A stretch of DNA of 64,000 nucleotides from Guyanagaster necrorhizus (GCF_019112545.1 NW_025064921.1:248001-312000), one strand, 5' to 3'. Counted from the stretch's first letter, positions 31,465 through 44,079 are shown. The notes: generated by a model not told the origin, from the sequence alone. Program-made: numbers and translations.

Positions 31465-34400
31465 TTAATTAAGAGAGAGCTCATAGTTGTATATGGCATT
31501 GTCTGCTGACATATATTTTTCGTTGACCCATTCATTGGATTCAGGTCCATATCTCTTCCAGCTGACGAGATAGTCGACTGTTGTTGTTGTATCTCCCCCC
31601 TTTGCTTTAACTTTGCATAGTTTGTGATTGAGGACCTGATCGATTTCATAATGTTCTTCATTGTCGACAAGGTCAGGGGGAGGAGGAGGAGGTTGTTGTT
31701 GGTTGGGGAAGACAGGGGCAATATATGGTGTCAATAATGATTCATTGAAAATGTCATGGATTTTCCAAGTTGTTGGGAGATGTAGTTTATATGCACTGCA
31801 ACCAATTTTGGCTAGGACAGAAAAGGGTCCTGTTCGTTTATCGCTCAATTTCTTCTTTGGTTGGGGTAGGTGGAGGTGAGTAGTATCCAGCCATACCTTG
31901 TCACACGGGGTGTATTCATGTGTGGGGCATCGGTGTTTGTCATACTATGACTTCATTGATAATGCGGCCTTTTCTAATGCTGTCTTTGTCTTGGAGTGTA
32001 TTTTCGCCATGGTGGTGGCGAAGTCTGTTGAGGCAGGGGTTGAGATGTGTAGGCAGATGGTCTGATGGACCAGGGAGTATCAGCCATAATTTACGAAGAA
32101 AGGGGTTTTACTGGTTGCTGAATGTATGCAGTTGTTGTGCTGGAAGGCTGTGAGCATGAGCCATTCAGTCCAGTCATCTTGCTGATAGTTGATAAAGAGT
32201 TGGAGGTATTTTTCGACCTCCTGGTTTACTCGTTCAGTTTGTCCATCAGTTTGGGGATGGTATGCTGTTGATGTGTTTTGTTTTATTGACAGTAGGTGGT
32301 ACAAGTCAGTCATGAATTTGGACATGAATTGTGGCCCATGGTCTGAGATGATGACTTGCGGCATTCTGTACTTGGCATATACCTTGTCATGGAGGATTTT
32401 GGCCCAGCCTTCAGAGTTCAATTTGGCCAAGCAGGCGATAGGGATAATGGCTTTAGAGAATCAGTCTACAATGATCAGGATGGCATCATAACCATTGGAC
32501 TCCGGTAGTCCAATGATCATATCTATGGAGATATAGGTCCATGGGGATGTTGGGATCTTGTTCGGATGCAATGGAGTGGCACATGGTTGTGTCGATGCCT
32601 TGCTCCGTTGACAGGTCTTGCATGCTCAGATGTAGTTGGTGATGTCCATTCCCATTTTTGGCTACCAATATTCCCACAGTACTAGTTCTTTGGTTTTGGT
32701 GATTCTGAGGTGGCCAGCACTTGCATGGTTATGGCACATGGCAATGAGGTCTCCACGGAGTTCTTTGTTTCGGGGAATATAAATGCGGTTATCATAAAGG
32801 ATTAGCCCATCCCTTTTGATAAGTCCCTTTTCATGGTTAAGGGACAGTGCAATGCATTGATCCCAATTACAGCTGTCCCAAGTCGTGCTCTTGATGTGTT
32901 CATGGGTTTCCTCCTCTGTTGGCATCATCATGGCCTGGAAGTGTTCTGGTCACAAGAGAGTGACTCCCTCATTGTCATCCTCCCCCTGGTCATGGTCTGC
33001 TTGTCAGCTCAACAGGTCCGCCTTCTTATTGGCAGTCCCTGCTTTGTGGTGAAGTGTGTATTGGTACTGACTGAGTTCCATTACCCACTGAGCTTGTCAG
33101 TGATTTAGCTTTTAGGGTTGATGGAAGTACCTGAGATTTTGATGGTCCATCCAGATTTCAAAGGTTTCTGTGGCTCTGATCAAGTAATGTCACCACTCTT
33201 CCAGGGCGAGCATGATTGCCAACAGTTCCTTGTTGTAAATCTTGTAGTTTCTTTCAGTGACCATGAGGGCTTTGGAAAGGAATGCAACTGGACACCATTT
33301 TCCTGTTTGCTCCTGGGAGAGTATGGCACCAATTGCTCCCTGACTTGAGTCTGCCTCTACTTGGAACCTTCCGTCCTGTGTGGGGATGGTGAGTACAACA
33401 TCCTCCACAAGATGGCATTTCAGGTTGTTGAATGTGGATTATTGGGTGGGTCCCCAGGTCCAGGGCACATTGCCCATGAGCTGCGTCATCGGTCGTACCA
33501 CCTTGCTGTAGTCTCGGATGAACTGTTGATAGAAATTGGTGAATCCAAAGAAGGATTGTAGTTTCTTCTTCTTGTTGGGTTCCAGCTATTCCGTGACACC
33601 CTGTACCTTGATCGGATCCATTTGAATACTTCCTTCACTTATTATCACCCCTAGATACTCCATCTCCAATACTTCGAATTTACATTTTTCTGCTTTAAGG
33701 AACAGGCAATGTTTTCACATAAGAGCTAGTACTTGTCATACTAGCCCTCTGTGTTCCTCCTTTGTTTTTGACATGATCAAGGTGTCGTCCAGATAGATGG
33801 TGACCTTTCCCGTGGCGATGAGTTCTTTAAATATGTCATTCATCATCCATTGGAAGGTTGCCAGAGAGTTGGTAAGTCTGAAGAACATGACCATAGGCTC
33901 AAACAACCCTCGGTTTGTTCTAAAAGCCGCCTTCCACTCATCTCCTTCTTTAATCCGAATGTTGTTGTACCCCCACCGGACATCTAGCTTGGTGTAATAT
34001 TTAGTGCCCCAGAGCTTGTCCATTAGCTCCAAGATGAGGGGTAAAGGATACTGGTTTTTAATGGTCATCTCATTCAGTTTGTGATAATCCTGAATGGGTC
34101 ATAGTTTTCCATCCTTCGTTTTTATGAAAAAGAATGGCAATACCATTGAGGATTTGGAGGGTTTGATATGCCCACTGGACAGGTTTTCATCGAGGAATTT
34201 ATCGAGTTCCTGTTGTTCAAGATTGCTAAGTGGGTACATTTTGCAATCTAAATTGGCGCTCGCATTAGGGATTAACTCGATCGCATGATCCCAGGGCTTG
34301 GGTTTTGGTAACTCATCAAAGCTCTCCTTTTTGAAGAGGTCTCAATAGTCACATGCCCATTTGAGAACCATTTCTTTGAAGGACTTTTCCTCCTTTCCTT

Positions 34401-35380
34401 CATAGGCCTTGGCCACCAGATTGTTAGCATGGTGGACTGCCCAGATGTGTATCTCCTTCTGCATGTCTATGGCAAGAATAGTTTCTCCATCCTCCATCTC
34501 CTCGTCCCACCTGTCCTCAGGATCTTCATCAGGTAACTCAAACAGAATCTTCTGGCATTGACACCGGGTGAAGGTGATCCATTCAGTTTTCCAGTTTATG
34601 AGCAGATTGTGTTGTATTAACCAGTCATGCCCTAGGAAGACTTCTTTTGTTCCGAGGTCTGTTACGGCTAGATCTAACCGCTCTGAATGATCCCTGACCA
34701 TTAGTCGAAGTTCAATGAATTCAGTGATAGATCCAGCCTGATTCTTGGTCCCATCGGCATTGTATACTGGGATAGGTGCTGCCATCACTCTGGTTGGCAG
34801 TTGGTGCCTGTCGATGAAGGCTCGGTTGATCGAACTCCCAGTACATCTGCTGTTGATCAGGGCAGTGACAGAGTGTAGACTGTGAGTAGTCAGGGTCTCG
34901 ATCTGAGCTTTGATGACCAGGTCTTGTCCAGGGGTTTTGGAACAATGGATGAATTTTCGGGGCCCATGTAGCTCATCCAGCTATTCGAGGACTTTTTGTC
35001 AGTCTGCCCTTCATATCCCTTCTACGTTTTCACTAGTAGCTTCCCCTATCCGGGTTTTATGGACCCAATTGGCAAGTGCTGCTTTGGCGGCTTCATCTGT
35101 TCTGGTGCTTTTAACGGCTCTCCAAGTCCATTCAGTGTCGAATGGTTTGAGCTAAGTTTTTGGGCTCTCTGCCCCTGTTTGGCCCATAGGCATTTGAGTT
35201 TTGTTTTGCGACTCGTTCTGATGTGCGGTAACGTTTGGTATATTCAAATGCTTGTTACAGATAGGCATAATGACTACAGAGGCATTATTAGTCTGACTTG
35301 TGGCTATGGGGTGCACACCAGGAAGTTCTTTGGCCAGCTCAGTGGAATCGCTCACTGACTGGCCCTGTCTTTTACCTTCT
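31465..35380 (-). pseudogene. pol: Element B Pol
   Basis: Minus-strand polyprotein in long open pieces. Protease near 34342-34890 (CTGSSINRAF, FLGHDWLIQHN). RT 33736-34330 ([20 protein letters not shown]). RNase H 33190-33408 (EADSSQGAIGA, YNKELLAIM). Integrase 32080-32930 (HNHASAGHLRI, ISDHGPQF, HPQTDGQTERVNQEVEKYL). GPY/F region and chromodomain at 31465-31848 (EEHYEIDQVLNHK, YLVSWKRYGPESNEW), ending SLN and stop at 31465. A few stops (for example TAG after WACDY near 34340) make it inactive. Confidence 0.88.
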
Positions 35381-37150
35381 CTACTTTGGTTGCTGGTGCA
35401 AGTTCTTCCTCCTCCTTTTGTAACTCGGCGATCTGCGCTCATATTTCTTCTTGGGTCCTCTTCTTCTTTGGGCAGTCCTTGGCCATGTGTCTCCTCTGCC
35501 TGCAGTTGAAGCATTTCCCTTCTTTCTTCATGTGGTCGATGTCCATTGGTTTTTCTGCACCAGTGTACATTGTGCTGGTCCTGGTTTTCTGGCTCCCATA
35601 GGTCGGGGTCTGAGGGGATCCTGATGATTTCCCAGCAGTTTGCCCTGACTTGTTTGGGGTTGGTGGATTTGGCTTCTTGGTATAGTCTTGCAGCATTGAT
35701 GCCTCTGCTTTCTGCCTTTGTCACTCCTTGTATATCTCGATGATTCTTTCCTTCCACTCGTCGTATCTGACTGGCATCAGCATTTTGACACCCATGGTAG
35801 AGATCATCATGAGGTACAAGGAGGGGACCTCTCGTTTGAGTGCTTCAACCATTCTTCCATCATTTGTGACATCCTCCCATATTCCAGCCAACTTTGCAAG
35901 CCATTCGAGCTCGTCAAAGTAATCCGTTGCTATCTTATCCCCCATCTTATATTCCTTGATCTTCTGTTTGTGTACTTCTTGTACTGCTGGATCAATGAAT
36001 TTGTCATTCAGCATGCATTTGAAGACTGGCCACGAGGGATATTGGTAATGTTCCCTCATGGTGGACCAGAAGTTGGGAGCAATGAGAATCCACCATGTTT
36101 TAGCTTTTTCTTCCAAATAGGAGGTGGTGAAGGCGACTTTGTTCATGTTGGTCCCTAAATATCCGATATAGACTTCAAAGTATTGTTCACAGTCCACTAG
36201 GAACCGGTCAATGTTGTCAGATACCCCTTTGAAGGGGCAGAGCTTTCGGAGGAGATCAGGGTGGCATTGGAGAATGTTAGCATTGTTGGGCAAGGTGCCC
36301 ATTGGGTTTGGCCACCCATCGAATGATGGCTGTCTCCATTCCATCGGCAGACCTGAGAATGAGTGTAACAAGTGGTCGTCAGCAACCAGGCTTCCTTTGG
36401 GTTTATCGGCTCATATAATTACCCCATCTCATATAGTGAATCTGAGGCATACCGCCTCAGGGTCATCCTGGACTGGTTCTTTTCCTTTCCCACTCAGCCT
36501 GGCTTGGTCAGAGGGTGGCTGTCCCCCAAGAAGTCGGCTTCCCTTGCCAGTCCAAGGGTTCTGAATTTCCTTGAGTTGCAAGGTCGGCTGTCTTTGGGTT
36601 TGATTAAGCCATGAAGCCATGCTTTGGACTGAGGGGTCAGTTTGGCTTCAGATTGAAGGAGCAATGTATATTGCCCACTTTGGTGAGATGGGTGGGGTTT
36701 GTGGCATTGGTGCCAGTAGTTTTGGCTGGTCACTGGATTGATATGGGGGTATCAGCATGAGCAGGTCTTCTGGGTGCCACTGGCCATATTCCTTTCATGC
36801 ATATTCTGTCGTGGCATACTGTAGAATTCTCCTTTTTTTAGTATTTCCTGCATACCGATATTCCAATCCTAAAGATGTCGCTTGCCAGCATGCATCTTGC
36901 TATAGAAAATTCCTCCCCTGCTCATACAACTCTTGATACTCCCTGTTTCTCGCTCTTTCCATTTCTTCTTTCAAAACTTCTTCGTCGATATCTTCTTCTG
37001 CTTTCTCGAAATGCTGTCTGTATGAGTATAGGCCCTCACTGTTCTCGTCGCTCTCCTTATCGCCCTCGTCCCTGCTGTCCTCTTCCTCGAGGAGGGAGCC
37101 GACAGGCGAGTTGTAGATAGATGGCACAGCTGGTCATAGGGTCACTGGGA
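35352..37150 (-). pseudogene. gag: Element B Gag
   Basis: Starts in PAVPSIYNSPVGSLL with an acidic stretch, then EEMERARNREYQELYEQGRN. The capsid at 35721-36371 reads CPFKGVSDNIDRFLVDCEQY, AKTWWILIAPNFW and KIKEYKMGDKIATDYFDELE. The linker PMDIDHMKKEGKCFNC is followed by knuckle CFNCRQRRHMAKDC, a full C-x2-C-x4-H-x4-C. It ends at TGA 35352-35354. The overlapping 430-codon frame 37134-38426 runs straight into it, broken only by TGA at 37134. Confidence 0.82.
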
Positions 37151-38613
37151 ACCTCTGTGCTGTCTTGGGTGCTGGGTCCAGCAGCATTAGTATCATCCCC
37201 TGGGCTGGTTCAATGGATAGGCGGATTCTGGAGTCAGCTATAGTGTGTTCCTCCGCATGCTCATGTTTCCTCCAGTTCTCGGCTATAGAGACTGAAGTGA
37301 CATTGGAACTCAGGGTTGAGGAACTGATGAGCGACCCTGCTACCCAGGAATCACTGGAGAGCCCTATCGGAGACGTGGGCATTGTCTGGTACTCAGAGCC
37401 CATAGGCTCCAAGGACGGAGTCAGCATCCGAGGAAATGGTGTCAGTTTGGGCAGAATATTCAGGAGTGGATGGCCGATTGCCCCTGGTTCGTTCTCATCT
37501 GATGGCCTCATTCCAGCTAATGATACTGGCAGGTCCTGTCTATGGGTTCTTGTCTGAGTTGGGCTCCCTGAAGGGGGTTCCCAAGTCAGTGCAAAGTCCA
37601 TACCAGCCAGGGGAGGCTGAGCCCATCTGCTCAGCTTCTTCTCTCCTTCTCTGTGCTCTTCCCTGTCGATCATACTCTGTGGCCTCATACTGCTCTCTGG
37701 CCTCTTCCCATACATAATTGGCGAGCTCTTCCTGAGTTTGCCTGATCTCTTCCTGTCAGGCCTGATTCCGCTGCTGCTGCTGTACTGCGTCATTGTAATT
37801 AAAGGGGACCATAAGGTCCCAGTCTGGGAATACCCACTGAATGATTCTGTCTCGAGCTGCCCTTTTCCTTGTGCTAGCGGTTCTGATTTCGGGCTTGCTG
37901 CCCATGTGGAGGTGGCGATAGGGGTCCTCTGCTGCTGAGATGGCAATTTCAATGTTTGTATAGTCAGGGTGTATGATCCTTCTGTGTGGGTCGTCAATCC
38001 CCAGCCTACTGACAGACTGGCTGGAGCTGGAGTCGGGCTCGGTGGGGGTCTCAGGGGGGTCATGGGGGGAGTCGGGGCTTTGGCGGAGTCTTGGAGCCAT
38101 CTAAGCGGCATCAAGGGAGTCCTAAGCATGGTTTCCAATCTCTGAGGGAATTGGGGAGGGGGGATGCTTGGAGGGTGGGGCTGCTGGAGTGATGTCGTTG
38201 GGGACCTCCTCAGGCTCTTGAGTGACATTCGTTGTCCATGGGTTCCAGAACCCTGTGAGAGCAGAGTGGTGGTTTCTGCTGTTTTGTCAGGAGAGGTATT
38301 AGGGTCTTTCTTCCTCATGAAGGCTCTCCAAATGTGAGTTGTTATCCCCGGTTTCTGATAGGGGTTGCCCTTGTGGCTGGAAGGACATTCTGATGGAGGT
38401 GGGGATGTCATGGAAGGGGAGGTCAAGGGTTATATTTTGTAGTATTTATTGTATCTGCTGGAATGCTTGATAGTGCCTGACTATCCAAGCTGTTACTGAT
38501 TGTCATCTGCAGCAGAGGGTGATAATGGTGAGAAGTCTGAGTAAAGTTCCAATGATGGAAGTGTTAAGCTCGAAAAAGTCGTGGTTCAAATTGGTGGTTG
38601 TTGCTGGGGGCAT
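37040..38613 (-). pseudogene. Element B ORF1 (transmembrane-anchored protein)
   Basis: The ATG at 38613 gives NHDFFELNTSIIGTLLRLLT, a membrane helix, then a Pro/Ser-rich part. The later conserved part reads VFPDWDLMVPFNYNDAVQQQ, TQEELANYVWEEAREQYEAT and VPDNAHVSDRALQ. About nine stops interrupt it, mostly where A has CGA or CAA. The alternate frame across the same DNA (37134-38426) is free of stops for 430 codons. The conserved tryptophan in FPDWDL shows that the TGA in A at the same place replaced TGG. Confidence 0.6.
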
Positions 38614-38649
38614 TTGGTTTCTCAGCACAATTGGGCTTGAGAAAGGGAA

Positions 38650-38668
38650 GGTAGAAGCTTCGAGCTAA
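38650..38668 (-). promoter_or_regulatory. Element B primer-binding site, self-priming type
   Basis: On the minus strand TTAGCTCGAAGCT follows the 5' LTR after one base. It is the exact complement of AGCTTCGAGCTAA in the 3' LTR. The 5' LTR now reads AGCTTTGAGCTAA, one CpG transition away. Confidence 0.65.
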
Positions 38669-38669
38669 T

Positions 38670-39098
38670 TGTTAAGCCCAAGTGTCACATGATTCTAGAC
38701 ACATGATAGACAAGCATCCCTTCGCACTTCGAGGGATCATCTGAATCCACTTAAGTGTGTCTTTGGTTCAGTGTGTCACAAGGCTACGATATGGCTTGAG
38801 GGTAGAATGGTATAAATATAAACTTTAGCTCAAAGCTGGAGTATACCAGTGAGAGCTGTAGGTCTTAAATACTGTTTCATATGTACTAATAATACTTTCT
38901 ACTTATTGTATCCTTCTGTGTCCATGGTGCCTGTTGTCCTTGAATGTCATAGTTGTATATAATAGGCTGATTGTGTGGTTGGGCCAGTCATTGTTAGATT
39001 GAACTAGTTGTGATGACTAAGCCATTTCCACAGTTCAAGGGAAGGAATGTGATGACTAAACATAGGGGTTAAAGAAAAGAAATTAGTGAATCGTAACA
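38670..39098 (-). repeat. Element B 5' LTR
   Basis: 429 bases, partner of 31002-31430. Most differences are CG in one copy against TG or CA in the other (for example TCGAAGCTGGGG against TCAAAGCTGGAG). Confidence 0.94.
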
Positions 39099-42000
39099 AC
39101 TAAGCCCTGTTGAGCCCTGAAGTGGCTTGACAAGCTCTGAGGACCATGAAAATTTATCTGACAGTCCAAAATGCCAGATCAAGACCTACTGGCCAAAGCC
39201 TGAATTGAGACACTCATGTCTTGAAGCATCTATGCAGTCACTGCACTAATCAACAGCAGATGTATTGGTAGCTCAATCAATCATGCTTTCATCAACAAGC
39301 ATGATCTCTCCACTCAGGTCACAGCAGCTCCAATCTCTGTTTACAACACAGATGGAACCAAGAACCAGACCAGTTCAATCACTGAATTCATTGAACTCAG
39401 ACTTACAATTGGCAATCACTCAGAAAGAATTGACTTGGCAGTCACCAACCTAGAAACCAAGGAAATTTTCCTTGGTCATGACTGGCTGATCCACCATAAT
39501 CTGCTTATCAACTGGAAAACTGGCTGCATCACATTCACAAGATGCCGATGTCAGAAAATTCCTTTTGAATTGTCTGATAAAGATTCCAATGACTAATAAG
39601 ATGAGAAGATGGAAGAAGGTGAAACCATCCTCACTATAGACCTACAAGAGGCTATACATATTCACACAATGCACTATACAAATGATCTGGCAGTGAAGGC
39701 CAATGCAAGCAGGGAGAAATGAACTTTTGAAGAAATAGTACTCAAATAGGCACAGGACTATCATGATCTATTCAAGAAAGAGAGCTTCAACAAGCTATCA
39801 GCACTGAAGCCATAGGATCATGCCATTGAGCTGATTCCCAATGCCAATACTAACTTGGACTGCAAGACATATCCACTCAGCAACAATGAACAGCAAGAAC
39901 TTGATAAGTTCTTAGATGAAAATCTCTCTACCAGATGTACTCAGCCATCAAAGTCCCCAAAGGCCTCTCCCTTCTTTTTTGTCAAGAAGAAGGACAGGAA
40001 GCTCTGACCAATATAGGATTACCAGAAGCTCAACAAGATGATGATCAAAAATTGTTATCCACTTCCATTAATCTCTGAACTGATAGACAAACTCTGCAGC
40101 ATCTGATATTATACCAAGTTGGATGTCTGCTGGGGTTACAACAATGTACATATCAAAGAAGGCAATAAATGGAAAGCAGCCTTCCACACCAACTGGAAAT
40201 TGTTCGAACTGATGGTTATGTTCTTTGGCCTCACCAATTCACCAGCCACTTTCCAGTGGATGATGAATGACATTTTCAAAGACCTCATCACCACCAGAAA
40301 GATCACAATATACCTTAATGATATTCTCATTATGTCAAAAACCAAAGAAGAACACCATCAGCTAGTTTGACAAGTACTAGCTCTCATAAGGAAACATCAG
40401 CTATTCCTCAAAGCAGAGAAGTGTGAGTTCAAAGTGCTTGAAACCAAGTACCTCAGAGTCATCATTAGCAAAGAGAGCATCAGAATAGACCCTGTCAAGG
40501 TGGCAGAGGTAACAGAGTGGCCAGAACCAACAAAGAAGAAGGAATTACAATCATTCCTCAGATTCACAAACTTCTACCAATGGTTCATCCAGGACTATAG
40601 CAAGATAGTCTGACCCATGACCCAATTAATGGGGAATGCCCTTTGGGCATGGGATTTATCTCAACAAACTGCATTCAACAATCTCAAATGATGGCTAGCA
40701 GAGAATGTAGTACTTGCCATTCCTACACAAGAAGGCAAGTTCCAAGTTGAGACAGACTCTAGTGAAGAGGCAATTGGTGCTATGTTATCTCAGGAACAGG
40801 ATGGGAAATGGCAACCTGTAGCATTCCTTTCAAAAGCCTTGACCATTACAGAATGAAACTATGAAATATATGACAAAGAACTGCTAGCCATCATGCTCAC
40901 TCTTGAGGAATAGTGACATTATCTAATCAGCATGATTGAAATCTTTGAAATTTGGATAAACCATCAGAACTTGTGGTACTTCTGATAGCTGCAGAAGCTA
41001 AACCACTGGCAAGCTAGATGAGTAACCAAACTTAGCTAATACCAGTATATGCTGCACCACAAGGCTGGGGTGGCAAACAAGAAAGCTGATCTTCTCAGCC
41101 AATGGGCTGACCACAATCAGAGAGGAGGGGATAATGAAGGAGTCACATTATTAAAGCCCAAACACTTTCAGACAATGATAATACCAACCAAGGAAGAGAT
41201 CCATGAACAGATTAAGAGCACTGTGCATGATGTGAGGAAGTGGGATCAATGCATTGCTCCTTCCCTCAATCATGAGTGCAGAATGACCAGAGAAGGAGAA
41301 ATGATCCACTACAATAGGTGGATCTACATTCTCATGGATGAAGCTCTTTGTGGTGAAATTATTGCCACATGACTGCTGGCCATCCCAGCATCACCAAGAC
41401 CAAGGAACTTGTGCTCCAGGAATATTGATGGCCTAAGATGAGCCATGACATCACCCAATATGTCAAGGCATATGAAGTATGCCAAAGAGGCAAGGCATCA
41501 ACTCAGCTGCAGGCCACACTGCTTCATCTGAATGAGGTTCCATCATCACCATAGACTCACATCTCAGTGGACATGATTACTGGTTTACCAGATTGTAACA
41601 GCTATGATGCTATCCTCATTATAGTCAATTGATTCTCAAAAGTGATCATCCTGATCACTTGCTTGACAGAATTAACATTGGAAGGGTGGGCAAAAATCCT
41701 AAGGGATGAGGTTTATGTCAAGTATGGGATGCCTCAAGTGATCATCTTGGACAGAGGGCCACAATTTGTCTCCAAATTCTTGGATGACTTATATCAACTC
41801 CTCAACATCAAATGAAACATGTCAACTGCATACCACCCCCAAACAGATGGATAAATGGAATAGGCAAATCAAGAGGTGGAGAAATACCTCCACCTCTTTA
41901 TCAATTATTGACAAGATGACTGGGTAGAATAGTTGGCACTTGCCACCTTCCAACACAACAATAGAATTCACTCAGCAATGGGGAAATCCCTATTTTTCAT

Positions 42001-42747
42001 CAACTATAGATGATATCCCAACATTGCCCAAACTGAATGACTCCACACCACAACACTCACTTCCACAGATTTTGCAGGCACAATGGCCAAAATCCACACC
42101 AAAACTCAGGCAGCCCTCAAGAGAGCCACAAGTATTATGAAGAAATAATATGACAAACACCACAGACCAGCACATGAATATTCAATTAATGATAAAGTGT
42201 GGCTGGATACTACCAATCTTCACTTTCCACAACTCAAGAGAAAACTGGCTGACAAATGAATGGGACCATTCTCAGTCTTAGTCAAAGTCAGCCAGTCCAC
42301 CTATAAACTATGACTACCACATACCTGGAAGATACAAAATGTCTTTAATGAGACATTGTTAACACCTTATATCACACCAGCATTCCTGAATCAAGAATGC
42401 CCACCACCTCTTCTGCCAGATCTGATTAATGATGAAGAATATTATGAAGTCAACCAGATCCTACATCACAAACTATGAAAAATTAAAGCAAAAGGCAGTG
42501 GGATGATAACTACAGTTGATTATTTAGTCAGCTGGAAGGCTACAGACCTGAATCAAACCAATGGGTCAATGAACAGCATATGAACACTGACAATGTGATA
42601 CATGACTATGAACAGGCATTAAATTGATATTTTATCAGTCAATGTCTTCATGAATCTTATGAGAAGAAGAGCAGGTTATCTGTTCCCAGAATGCCCAGAC
42701 TTATCTCTAAATTATCTATCAGGATGATGGTCTTAAGGAGGAGGTAA

Positions 42748-43216
42748 TGTTATGATTTTTCCTCATTTTTATCTTTTATTCAAGGATTGACCCCTATTTT
42801 CACTTAGTCAGAGTGCTTAGACCAGTGCTTAGAACCATGGGATGGGCTTAGTCAGCACAACAATGTCTAGTTGATCATTGTCCTTTGATGCAATGATAAC
42901 TAATTGATAGCAGACAATACCCTTTTGTAGGTAGCTTAACAACACTGGACAAAATGCTCTATAATGCCAGGACACACAATTAGGTAGTTATATCTTTAGA
43001 TGGATGACAATTAGTATATAAGTAGCATAGCTCTCACTGTAGTATCCCCAGCTTCAAGCTAAAGTTTATTCTTCACCATCTTATCTCAAGCCAGTTGTAA
43101 AGACCTTGAGACACATAGACAAACAGACACATACAGTGGACTCTGATATGACTGCCTGAATGTGAAGCAGCATCAGTTTATTATGTGTTTAAGTCATGTG
43201 TCATTTGAGCTTAACA
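42748..43216 (+). repeat. Element C 3' LTR
   Basis: 469 bases, preceded by the purine tract AAGGAGGAGG and TAA at about 42734-42747, then TGTTATGATTTTTCC. It ends at TTAACA 43216. Confidence 0.92.
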
Positions 43217-43424
43217 GAAGTGCATAGGGGGTGGATTGAAGGATGTTATGAAGGATAGCCACTCTTCATTAGGCCTCTCATTCCTCCAGTTCTCTTTGTC
43301 TTCTTCTTTGTTCCCTCAGTAACTATATGACATGGTAGTTGATTATCTCTGTTACTGCTATAAACAGGCAAGCACCTATGACTGATGTTGTGATGATGTT
43401 TCTGAGCACAAGTTTCATGTGCAT
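43217..43424 (-). pseudogene. Element D ORF1 start (transmembrane segment)
   Basis: The minus-strand ATG at 43424, about 40 bases after the PBS, reads MHMKLVLRNIITTSVIGACL and FIAVTEIINYHVI, one hydrophobic helix. A TAG (probably from TGG) and then basic LLREQRRRQRELEE follow. Element C interrupts it at 43216. It is the same position and topology as ORF1 of the other families, without clear sequence identity. Confidence 0.55.
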
Positions 43425-43455
43425 GTCCTAAGCTGAGAGCCATCAGACTGAGGCA

Positions 43456-43474
43456 TGTGAAATCTTGAGCTAAT
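43456..43474 (-). promoter_or_regulatory. Element D primer-binding site, self-priming type
   Basis: On the minus strand TTAGCTCAAGATT follows the LTR. The LTR contains AATCTTGAGCCAA near 43707-43719, which pairs at 12 of 13 positions. Both halves differ from the A/C/F version by matching changes, which is covariation. Confidence 0.65.
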
Positions 43475-44073
43475 TGTTATGCTACTACCAAACACTCACA
43501 AATATCTGGCACTGCTTCCACCAGGGTCCAATTCTGAGTTCTGATTCTGGGTCTGTTGTCAGTATAGAAGAATGATGAGGATGATTAGATATGCAATGAG
43601 GATTTCATGAAGGGGAATAAAGAGACAGGGCTGGTAGAGATAGTCTGCCAGGGTTGGCAAGAGTATTCACACCAGATAGTCTGGAGTTTAGTAGGTGTAT
43701 TAAATCTTGGCTCAAGATTGGAGTACATTAGCATATGCTACTGTCCTAAATACTGTCTAGAGAGCCCTTTGCCCCACAGGTGACTATTGTCTGGTTTTCA
43801 TATTTCCTACTCATTGTTTGAGTGTTAATGACTGTGCTCTAGCCTTTAGTTGTCATTGTTGTTCTGTTATGCCATTGCTATAGTGAGTTTTTGGTGTGCT
43901 GCAGTGTCTATTGTGTGTTGATGAATAAGGTGTAGTTATTGTGTTGTCATAGTGTTGTCATTTATAGTTCCATGTGGTTTCTGCAAGGTTTCTCTATGGT
44001 TGAAGTTGGGTTTTAGTCAGGGTTAGTAAGCATCAGCAAGTCATGATTTAAGAGTAAAAATTGTGATATGACA
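43475..44073 (-). repeat. Element D 5' LTR
   Basis: About 599 bases, TGTTATGC on the left and GATATGACA on the right as written. It has a TATTTAG box on the minus strand about 30 bases before AATCTTGAGCC. No second LTR of this family is present in the window, so the right-hand limit rests on the break in the copia reading frame. Confidence 0.7.
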
Positions 44074-44079
44074 GTTCTC

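Larger units (their letters stand above)
31002..39098 (-). mobile_element. Element B: Ty3/gypsy chromovirus, minus strand, nested in element C
   Basis: LTRs of 429 bases at 31002-31430 (3') and 38670-39098 (5'), with five-base target duplication ACTAA at 30997-31001 and 39099-39103. Internal order on the minus strand: PBS, ORF1 (ATG 38613), Gag, Pol with chromodomain, purine tract AAGGAGGGAG by the 3' LTR. It is the closest relative of A and has fewer stops than C or F. It must have entered C after C itself inserted. Confidence 0.94.
30734..42626 (+). pseudogene. pol: Element C Pol, split by element B
   Basis: 30734-31001 holds the Pol N-terminus and 39099-42626 the rest; joining them restores the order. 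After B: protease region (CIGSSINHAF, FLGHDWLIHHN; the DSG box reads NSR); RT from about 39900 (ASPFFFVKKKDRK, KLDVCWGYNNV, then YLNDILIMSK where YLDD is expected); RNase H near 40740 (TDSSEEAIGA, YDKELLAIM); integrase near 41370-41900; GPY/F-like region near 42190-42360; chromodomain-like end near 42420-42620 (EEYYEVNQIL). Dozens of TGA/TAG/TAA stand where A has CGA, CAA, CAG or TGG. Dead copy. Confidence 0.85.
22534..43216 (+). mobile_element. Element C: Ty3/gypsy chromovirus, plus strand, host of two nested elements
   Basis: LTRs of 469 bases each at 22534-23002 and 42748-43216 (TGTTAY..TTAACA). Without the pogo-type transposon (28200-30731) and element B (31002-39098) it is about 10 kb. 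That is still longer than A because an unidentified 1.8 kb segment sits in ORF1 (about 23385-25190). The flanks AGAGT (22529-22533) and GAAGT (43217-43221) are not identical. GGAGT with one G to A change on each side would explain them. Coding regions are full of TGA, TAG and TAA. CpG is almost absent. Confidence 0.88.
20576..44073 (-). mobile_element. Element D: truncated Ty3/gypsy element, split by element C
   Basis: Minus strand. Right to left: 5' LTR 43475-44073, PBS, ORF1 start (43424 downwards), element C inserted at 43216/22534, then ORF1/Gag sequence from 22533 to about 20790. Most of Pol and the 3' LTR are missing, and the element ends without an LTR near 20576. Its right edge abuts GTTCT inside the protease region of a copia element, so D entered the copia copy. 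Gag has the usual capsid and knuckle. The sequence has almost no CpG. Confidence 0.7.

Noticed and set aside
35152..35757. 201-codon ORF across the Gag/Pol junction of element B
   Set aside because: It is a shadow frame over the capsid end and knuckle. The knuckle CFNCRQRRHMAKDC lies in the neighbouring frame.
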